64,000 nucleotides of DNA from Paulinella micropora (taxonomy: Eukaryota; Cercozoa; Imbricatea; Euglyphida; Paulinellidae). Below are positions 58,103-64,000 of the stretch, in pieces. The position numbers and the translations under genes are program-made. The DNA lies in assembly GCA_019918135.1 (NCBI GenBank), contig WBZZ01003222.1:1-64000 (forward strand), read 5' to 3'. Under the pieces are notes generated by a model. That model made no database searches and had not been told where the DNA came from. It was given only the letters and a program-made list of their open reading frames with translations. The first letter of the stretch is position 1. Each line of letters begins with the position of its first letter.

Positions 58103-59898
58103 CCTGCCCGCTGCCGCTGGCAGGAAGAAAGAGACAGGGGGGGTTCGGGGGGCAGTATGCCCCCCGGTGCATAGTCACGCGCCAGGATCTGGTTGTTGTC
58201 AAACAGTACGTAGCACGAGTGGAAGTAAAAGTCGCTCACGCCCTTGGGCTCGCTGAAGTTCACGCCAAAGGTCAGGGTACACGTGAAGCACACATAGTAC
58301 AACTCCGACCAGACCTTCCACAGATCGCCCTTGAAGTCCCCCGCGTGGCCCTCGCCCAGGTCTCGCCTCAGGAATTCCTGGCGGCGCTGCCCGAAATAGC
58401 AGCGAATTTTCAAGTTGGGCACCGTGCGCGAGATATCCTCGCTCACCCTTTCCGCCTCGCCCCGGGACCCAGCCGCCACCACCACTTTCTTGCCGCGCAG
58501 GAGATCCAGCTTTATCTTCTGCACCAGGCTCGCGCGCGACTTGTGCTCATAGTAACGCCGGTTACACTGCTTGCGAAAGCTGCTACACCTGAGGTAGGTG
58601 CGGCACTCTTCAGCCCCCGCCGGCGCGCCCGCCATCCCCCTCTCTTGTCTCATCGCGTGCAATACCTCTATGGCGCGAGGGGTCAGGAACGCATCCGGCA
58701 GCACGATCCTGTCTGCTTCTCGAACTAGCATTTCCAGCATCATCAGATTTTGCAGGTCCTTTTCTACGTTTAGCCCTTGCGTTGCCTGGTACAACAGGCT
58801 TTCCACTTCGTCCAGCAGCAAAACGTTGTAGGCTACGGACTGCAGGCACTCGTTCTCCCCCTGCCCTTCCTGCCGCGTAAGGCTATGAAGTGCCTCGAAC
58901 GTCCAGATCGCTCTGTTTGCTTCCGATGCCTTGGCGGGCTTAAACTTAAAGTCGTACTCTTGTAACGTGTGCTCCAGCGAGTGGCAAAACGTCTTACGAC
59001 TTGCCACGGCCCCCACCCTGATCTCGGGGTCCGGCCCGTTGTGCTTCTGCCACGCCTCCCGCCATTCCTCCTGCGCACGGAACATCTCGGCCGTCCAGCC
59101 CTCCGGCTTCTGCCGTGTTATGAGCGCATGCACTGCGTTCTTCAGCTGGGTCGTCTTGCCCGCGCCTAGCGACTCCTGCAGCGCCAGCAGCTCGAAATTG
59201 TTGGTGAAAGCAAAGGGCACCGCCCATTCTGCCGACACGTCTTCCCGCTCCGTGACGAGCGAGGTCCAGGGGTTATCAGGGCGGCTTAGCCCGTCAAATA
59301 CGTCTATATTGCCGTACCCGTCCTGCAGGCTGCCCTTGCGAGACACCCGCCCGTTGTCCAGGGCTTTCCAGGTTCTGTCTAGGCACGGGCAGGTCCACCA
59401 AAAATCTAGCTTGTGAACCTCGATGGTCTGCGACTCGCATTCCGTGCTCCCGCAAAGCCCCCGCGTTTCCCACGCGGGCCAGCGCTCCGTGGGGCCGGAC
59501 CCTCGCATCTGGTTGAGGGCCTCCTGCTGCGTGGGGTTCGCCAGCACCTCTTTCAGCCTTCTCGTGCGCAGCTCATCGACTATCGCCCACAGCCGCCCCC
59601 CCCAGCCTGCCGGCTCGCTTCCTCCGTCTTTCTTGGGGTAGTAGTTCAGAAGGCGAGCCACCCGGCGCTCAGGCCTCTCACAACCCTCCCCCCGCTCCGA
59701 GTCGCAAAGCGCACACCGCGCGCGCAGCCAGATCTCGCCGTCGTCGTCATCGATCGAAATTTCGACCTTCGCCTCGCTCTTGTGTTGGGAGGGCGCTTGC
59801 GTCTTGTACGACAGAACGCACAGCGAGCCTGGGGCCTTCTTCGCTGCTCTCCTGCGCACTGATCTGTTCCTCCCCCTAAGAACAAATAGTAATATCAT
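57925..59898 (-). CDS. Herpesvirus-origin-binding-type SF2 helicase
   Basis: 657 residues from ATG 59898 (an upstream frame to 60147 covers repeat sequence). Two Cys-rich segments (CALCDSERGEGC; CGSTEC...WWTCPCL) may bind zinc. Helicase motifs: Walker A LQESLGAGKTTQL, Walker B VLLLDEVESLLYQ, RIVLPDAFLTPRAIEVL, YVCFTCTLTFGVNF and VLFDNNQILARDY. These parallel the helicase half of the 1657-residue protein, but the final motif (QMAGRVR there) is absent. The frame enters a GC-rich hairpin element at 58169 and ends in a nonsense Arg/Pro-rich tail. It is therefore probably broken, or expressed with an altered C-terminus. Confidence 0.65.
   Translation of the reverse strand: MILLFVLRGRNRSVRRRAAKKAPGSLCVLSYKTQAPSQHKSEAKVEISIDDDDGEIWLRARCALCDSERGEGCERPERRVARLLNYYPKKDGGSEPAGWGGRLWAIVDELRTRRLKEVLANPTQQEALNQMRGSGPTERWPAWETRGLCGSTECESQTIEVHKLDFWWTCPCLDRTWKALDNGRVSRKGSLQDGYGNIDVFDGLSRPDNPWTSLVTEREDVSAEWAVPFAFTNNFELLALQESLGAGKTTQLKNAVHALITRQKPEGWTAEMFRAQEEWREAWQKHNGPDPEIRVGAVASRKTFCHSLEHTLQEYDFKFKPAKASEANRAIWTFEALHSLTRQEGQGENECLQSVAYNVLLLDEVESLLYQATQGLNVEKDLQNLMMLEMLVREADRIVLPDAFLTPRAIEVLHAMRQERGMAGAPAGAEECRTYLRCSSFRKQCNRRYYEHKSRASLVQKIKLDLLRGKKVVVAAGSRGEAERVSEDISRTVPNLKIRCYFGQRRQEFLRRDLGEGHAGDFKGDLWKVWSELYYVCFTCTLTFGVNFSEPKGVSDFYFHSCYVLFDNNQILARDYAPGGILPPEPPLSLSSCQRQRAGWGATSWRKLILRPPRSPRQTTGTVGRGRCRRRCTTRRTTKPTNARHSGGRPRSRPLSS
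58103..58169 (-). mobile_element. GC-rich double-hairpin element breaking the helicase
   Basis: On the minus strand: ACCGGGGGGCATACTGCCCC, CCCCCGAACCCCCCCTGTCT, then CTGCCAGCGGCAGCGGGCAG. It sits exactly where helicase motif VI should follow. Confidence 0.75.
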
Positions 59899-59989
59899 TT
59901 CATCCGGTAGACGCGCATGAGAGAGAAGGGGGGGAGGTGGGGGGGCGGTAAGAACCCCTGACGCACACTCCTTTTGCCTGATAACTGGG

Positions 59990-60300
59990 GGTGGGTGTGC
60001 AGTGGGGGTGGGGTCATTCGAAAATATTTGGGGAATTATCGTTAGGCCTGGATGCACCTCTTGGCCTTCGGGGTGTATCGACCCACATAAAAAAATATAC
60101 AAAACCCCTCCACCTATGTTTCTGATAGTCGGGTGGGGGAGGGTCACCAGAAAATATCACGGGAATTCCGTTTGGGCCTGAACGACACCCTTTGCCATTC
60201 CGGAGGGGTGGCCTATGTGCCACCCCAGACCTCATTTTACAGGCACCCCCCACACCCCACACCCCCCACCGCCAGAAATGGACCCCCCCCGGAGGGAAAG
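59990..60300. repeat. Two imperfect direct repeats upstream of the helicase
   Basis: The words TCGAAAATATTTGGGGAATT...GGCCTGGATGCACCTCTTGGC (60017-60065) and CCAGAAAATATCACGGGAAT...GGCCTGAACGACACCCTTTGC (60147-60195) repeat about 130 bp apart, then CACCCCCCACACCCCACACC. This may be the regulatory leader of the minus-strand helicase gene; no gene in it. Confidence 0.5.
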
Positions 60301-60521
60301 CAAGAACATGGCAATTATACAGACCTGCGTAGAGGTTTCGGGTGCAGTAACATGATCACCTACATACACAAATGGCGTTTTTGCAAGGCAAGCAAAAGGT
60401 GCAGGATTTCAGCGATAAACCAGCAAGCGATACAGGCCCTCGGGTACAAACCAACAAAACACGAAATTCAGACTGCGCAGCCACTTCTTACCTTGATCAT
60501 CCTGCTTGTTCTCGGCTGCAA

Positions 60522-61425
60522 TTATTTGGTGGTTTGTATCTGAAGGCCTGCGCGCGTGGTGTCGGTCTCGCCGACGCTGGCGAGCGCCACGAATTCGTCG
60601 ATTTCGGCGTCGTTCATATCTTGTGCGGAGTACAAAGCAAGGTTTCGGACGACAAGCTCGTGCGAAGGTTCGTTAATTGGTTCTGGGATGCCTGTGCTAG
60701 AGGTGGAGGAAGAGCTGGAGGTGCCGCTGGGTACACTGAGTTGGTAGCGCCCAAAGGGGAGCAAGACTCGCTTCGCGTAGACGGGCTTGTGACAGTTAAA
60801 GGGACAGGACAAGCGTTCGCGCGGGGGCGCCTGGAAACAGCGGGCGCAGGGCTTGCGCTCGGCCTTGTCGCAGAACGGGTACCTGCACATCCCACCATTT
60901 TGCTTGTAGATGGAGAGGTCGACGATGGTGGACAGGTCGAGGTCAGCGAAGGACGGGTAGAGGTGCGCAAAGTCGGCGATGGCTTCGCGCATGAGCAGAC
61001 CCGCGTCGGCCCAGCCGAGCACGACGTGGGGGAAGACGAGATGGTACGACAATTTGTCGTAAATGACGGGGGGCAAGCCCCCCGAACCCCCCTTTCCAGC
61101 CCGCGCCAGCGGGCTGGGCGGGCGTGAACAGCGGGGACTGGCGCGCATCCAGGTCGACGATGAGGGCGGAGGGGTCGTGGATGACCTGGACGAGTGCAAA
61201 CCTATTGAGCTGCAACGCATACGGACTGCTCTGTAGCTCGCGTAACAGGCCGGCCACGCGCTTCTGCTCGGCGGGGGTCAAGTGGAGGCGCCCACCCGAC
61301 ATGAGAGTAAAGTTGGGCGCGATCTGTTCGTCACGGACGCGGCGGGCGGCTGTGTCTAGCACGCACTGAATCTTCTGGGCCAGTGCTTGGGCCTGACCCC
61401 AACAGTCCCCCGGGGGTGTATCCAT
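60522..61425 (-). pseudogene. Archaeo-eukaryotic primase split by a GC-rich element
   Basis: ATG 61425 (MDTPPGDCWGQAQALAQKIQ). The first frame carries FALVQVIHDPSALIVDLDAR, with the catalytic-acid motif DLD, then enters the element at 61066-61118. The other half continues in a different frame after it: YDKLSYHLVFPHVVLGWADA (second primase motif), LSIYKQNGGMCRYPFCDKAE and CARCF (motif III and Cys-rich segment), to a stop at 60522. Order and motifs match the N-terminal half of the 1657-residue fusion. With the shift the protein would lose its second half. Confidence 0.65.
61066..61118 (+). mobile_element. GC-rich double-hairpin element breaking the primase
   Basis: CGGGGGGCAAGCCCCCCGAA, CCCCCCTTT, then CCAGCCCGCGCCAGCGGGCT. 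It is the cleanest double-hairpin copy: first stem GGGGGGC/GCCCCCC, second stem CCAGCCCGC/GCGGGCTGG. Confidence 0.8.
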
Positions 61426-61624
61426 TGGAAAGAGGAGAGGGGGCAAAGCTCGTGTGCGTTCTTTGTGCTTTATTGTCGTATGGGTGCCTTTATTTAAGTA
61501 ATGCTGCCCAGCCGGCGGACGGGCGCTGAGAGGGAGAGGGGGGGGGGGTGAGGGGAGAAAGGGAGGGAGGGGGGGGAAGAGCGAGGGATAGAGAGAGAAG
61601 AGAGAGAAAAGAGTACACCCCCCC

Positions 61625-61725
61625 TTGTGTCGTGATACGGCCGAAAAAATGGCAGTGATATGGCCGAAAAAGGCACTAGTGCCGAAATGCCCTTGGGTAC
61701 TGCCTTTCTCGACCATATCACTTGT
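61625..61725. mobile_element. MITE-like inverted-repeat element
   Basis: GTGATACGGCCGAAAAAATG, TGATATGGCCGAAAAAGGCA, then the complement TGCCTTTCTCGACCATATCA. A near-copy of 56167-56272. It lies in the upstream region of the primase gene. Confidence 0.75.
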
Positions 61726-61794
61726 GCCGAAATGCCCATTGGTAGGTCTAGCATTTATTGAAAGAAATATATATACAAACCAAGTCGCAGGCGC

Positions 61795-61913
61795 TCAAAA
61801 CTTTAGCTGCCAGCCCGCGCTTAGCGCGGGCTGGAGGCGCTCAAAACCTTAGCTGCCAGCCCGCTAGCGCGGGCTGGATGGGGGGTTCGGGGGGGCCTTG
61901 CCCCCCCGGCGCC
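61795..61913 (+). mobile_element. Duplicated half-element plus full GC-rich element at the end of the F-box/LRR gene
   Basis: A 45-bp direct repeat (GGCGCTCAAAACTTTAGCTG then CCAGCCCGC...GCGGGCTGG) occurs twice, the second copy continuing into GGGGGGTTCGGGGGGGCC and GGCCTTGCCCCCCCGG. The F-box/LRR gene ends inside it: the last 22 or so codons (LAPGGQGPPEPPIQPALAGW) are element sequence. Confidence 0.75.
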
Positions 61914-63577
61914 AGCGAATAGTCCACGGTGGTGCCCTTGCCCTTGATGCGTGGAAGTCGGCTAGCTACCAGTAAGCCGTCGTCGTCCTGGTACTGTGCG
62001 AGGCTTTGCGTTAGGCGTAACCAAGCTAGTCCGGTGACTAGCGGACAGTCGAGCAGCTCTAGCGAGCGCAGGTTGACAAGCCCGGTCAGGTGTTCGACCC
62101 CCCTGTCAGTGAGCGCGCTGCAATTGCCGAGCCGCAGCTCACGCAGGCCCGGCAATTGCCGTGACAAGGCCTCCAGCGCGTCGTCGCTGACCTTCTCGCT
62201 CGGTAGGTGTAAGATGCGCAGACTCGCGAGCTGGTGGAGTTGTCGGAACCACGTGCCGCCGGTAGTGTGCCGGCGTTCGAGGCTGAGGCTCTGCAGCTGG
62301 GCGAGGCTGGGCAGGATCTGGCGCAGCCCCTGGTCGAGCAAGTTGTTTTTGCCCAGGAGGGCCAGGCTGCGCAGCCCCGGCAGGTTTCTGGCGAGGCTGC
62401 TGACTGTAGGACAGGTGAGCCGTGCGCAGTCGGTCAGGGCCAACGTGTGCAGCGGACAGTTCGCGAGCGCCAGCAGCCCCGTCGCGGTGAAGCGGTAGCA
62501 GCTGCCCAGACTGAGCACCTGCAGCGACTCCATCCGGGAAATGGACTGAAGGTCGTCATCGCCGAGATCTGAGCAATTGTCCAGGGCGAGCTGCGTGAGG
62601 CCTCTCAGCGTGCGCAGCGTCGCGCTCGGCACTTGGCAGCACTGGAGGCGCTGGAGTTGGGGCAGGGCGCGCGTGAGGGTAGGGGGCAGTCCATGCATAG
62701 ACGCCTCGAGCTCGGGCAGGGCGGCACAGACCTCGTCCAGAGCTTTTTGCGGTAGAAAGAGCCAACCGCGCAGGCCGAGCTCCCGCAGGGAGACCATCGA
62801 CTTGATCTGAGCGAGTACCTCGAATGGGTGCCGCGTGTCTTCGAGCTCCAGGCGCAGCAGCTGGGGGGCACACGACAGTAGCCCCGGCACGTACACGGAG
62901 CCGCCCCCGATCACAGAGAGCCGCTGCAGCGACTTGGGCAGCCTCTCCACCTGCTTCCCCTCGACACTATAGCAATGCCTCAGCTCCAGGGTGTGGACCG
63001 AGTCGGGCAGCTGGCTCAGCAGCCCGTCGTTCAGGGGGGCTTCTGCGATGGAGACCACGGACAAGCCGCGCCTGTGGGCGTTCAGCAGTGTTTCCAGCAT
63101 CTCCTGGCTGAAGTAGCACCCCTCGGCCGTCACTCGTGCTGGCGTGAGCCGGCGCAGCAGGGCACAGGGAGGTGCATTCGCTTCGCTAGTGACCCGCAGC
63201 CGCAGCGAGCCGCAGGGCCCTCCGGCGGCAAGAAAGGCGCACGCTACCGAAGAGCACAGGAACTTGCGAGAAAGCCGCTGCGTGAAGTCGAGCTCCGACA
63301 CCCCGCCTAGGTTGTGCCAGAACTTCTCGTGTTGCATCCAAGAGTTCCAGCCCTTGCACACCAGGGAGGCTGTGTGCAAAGCCGCGGGTTCGTTGAGGAA
63401 GGCTAGCACACCGATCCACAGGCTTTCAGGCAGTTGGAACCTGGGCTGGGGTAAGCAATAAGTTGCACCGCTGTGACTCTTCTGGCGCTTGGAGGGCCGA
63501 GCAAGCAACGGGGCTGTGCCACACAGGTTCTGACACTGCGGGATGTTCTTGCGCTTAGAAGCCAGTGACAGTAACAT
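61841..63577 (-). CDS. F-box/leucine-rich-repeat protein, paralogue
   Basis: 578 residues from ATG 63577. An F-box-like segment (LPESLWIGVLAFLNEPAALH, CKGWNSWMQHEKFW) near residues 48-92 is followed by about 15 LRRs of the AMN1/FBXL type (LQVLSLGSCYRFTATGLLAL, LRELRLGNCSALTDRGVEHL, LRSLELLDCPLVTGLAWLRL). Layout and sequence parallel 25935-27506. The C-terminus is supplied by the GC-rich hairpin element, so the original end has been replaced. Inferred role: substrate adaptor for host SKP1-cullin ligases. Confidence 0.8.
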   Translation of the reverse strand: MLLSLASKRKNIPQCQNLCGTAPLLARPSKRQKSHSGATYCLPQPRFQLPESLWIGVLAFLNEPAALHTASLVCKGWNSWMQHEKFWHNLGGVSELDFTQRLSRKFLCSSVACAFLAAGGPCGSLRLRVTSEANAPPCALLRRLTPARVTAEGCYFSQEMLETLLNAHRRGLSVVSIAEAPLNDGLLSQLPDSVHTLELRHCYSVEGKQVERLPKSLQRLSVIGGGSVYVPGLLSCAPQLLRLELEDTRHPFEVLAQIKSMVSLRELGLRGWLFLPQKALDEVCAALPELEASMHGLPPTLTRALPQLQRLQCCQVPSATLRTLRGLTQLALDNCSDLGDDDLQSISRMESLQVLSLGSCYRFTATGLLALANCPLHTLALTDCARLTCPTVSSLARNLPGLRSLALLGKNNLLDQGLRQILPSLAQLQSLSLERRHTTGGTWFRQLHQLASLRILHLPSEKVSDDALEALSRQLPGLRELRLGNCSALTDRGVEHLTGLVNLRSLELLDCPLVTGLAWLRLTQSLAQYQDDDGLLVASRLPRIKGKGTTVDYSLAPGGQGPPEPPIQPALAGWQLRF

Positions 63578-63598
63578 GGGCTGTTATAACCAAGGCAT

Positions 63599-63762
63599 CA
63601 GCCCGCTAGCGCGGGCTGGAGAGGGGGCGGGGGGGGGGGGGGGGGTGCCCCCCCCACCCGCTAGCGCGGGCTGGAGAGGGGGGCGGGGGGGGGGGGGGGG
63701 GGTGCCCCCCCACCTGCTAGCGCGGGCTGGAGGGGGGCGGGTGGGGGGCACCCCCCCCCCCC
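63599..63762. mobile_element. Three tandem GC-rich hairpin units
   Basis: CCCGCTAGCGCGGGCTGGAG followed by a G-run, TG and a C-run, three times over (starts at about 63601, 63657 and 63715). This joins the CCAGCCCGC stem to the G-run/C-run hairpin and suggests that both belong to one element family able to amplify in tandem. Confidence 0.8.
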
Positions 63763-64000
63763 CCTCTCTTCGGCACACTTGTCCTTTTTCGACCATATCA
63801 CGAGGCCACCAGCTAACAAAGCAAAGAAGTGTCAAACGCAGAATCCTCAGGTCTGGTTTTTGTGGCGGCCGGTGGCATAGGGAGGAAGAGAGAAGAAGAG
63901 AGAAAAGAGGGGAGCGGGGTGCTTCTCCCCTTGCCGGAAAAAGGGGGGAGGGGGGGGTGAAGGGGTCTCTTTGTTGCAATTGTATGCATCACGCGGGCTT
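63763..64000. other. Non-coding end of window
   Basis: Includes a half MITE arm (TCCTTTTTCGACCATATCAC at 63781-63800). No gene is supported; the window ends in non-coding sequence. Confidence 0.4.

Noticed and set aside
60372..61127. 251-codon plus-strand frame
   Set aside because: It is antisense to the primase motifs on the minus strand.

Overview
The window looks like part of a large eukaryotic DNA virus genome (nucleocytovirus-like), or a copy of one integrated in a protist or algal nuclear genome. The evidence is gene content. There are two sets of archaeo-eukaryotic primase plus herpesvirus-origin-binding-type helicase (19966-24939 as one fused protein; 56816-61425 as separate pieces). 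There is a D5-like SF3 helicase (31319-34017). Many proteins aim at eukaryotic host machinery: F-box/LRR, RING-H2, PARP, kinase-like, BTB and a histone H3 tail mimic. One gene has a clean GT-AG intron (648-748). No rRNA, tRNA, CRISPR array or bacterial-type operon was recognised. I could not run searches, so all family calls rest on motifs read by eye.

Layout. 1-19.6 kb is a repeat-rich accessory zone. It holds a spliced membrane-protein gene, an orphan C2H2 zinc-finger fragment, two broken HNH-nuclease genes, a roughly 3.5 kb field of interspersed repeats (7.2-10.8 kb), several broken leucine-rich-repeat genes, inverted-repeat MITE-like elements, and a decayed duplicate of the 3' end of the large primase-helicase gene followed by a 275-bp tandem repeat. 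20-34 kb holds the primase-helicase, an F-box/LRR gene, a RING gene, an AlkB-like dioxygenase, a PD-(D/E)XK-type protein and the SF3 helicase. 34-50 kb is a dense set of host-interaction genes: a PARP with WWE domain, two kinase-like genes, a membrane-anchored GH105-like hydrolase, two tandem RING genes, the H3-tail mimic, a GRDP-like protein and an F-box-like/LRR gene. 50-64 kb holds an unknown 429-aa protein, a 1176-aa Ser-rich surface protein, a BTB fragment, the second primase/helicase locus and a second F-box/LRR gene.

Three themes run through the window. First, a GC-rich double-hairpin element is scattered between genes and also inside replication genes, where it either extends the reading frame or breaks it. 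Second, nearly every intergenic gap has a G-run/C-run hairpin. Third, about ten genes carry one or two frameshifts or in-frame stops, often at homopolymers. That could be sequencing error, real decay (as in an endogenous virus) or recoding; this needs reads or transcripts to settle.

The most striking single gene is at 45093-45482 (minus). After the initiator Met its first eight residues are identical to the histone H3 tail, but the protein has no histone fold.
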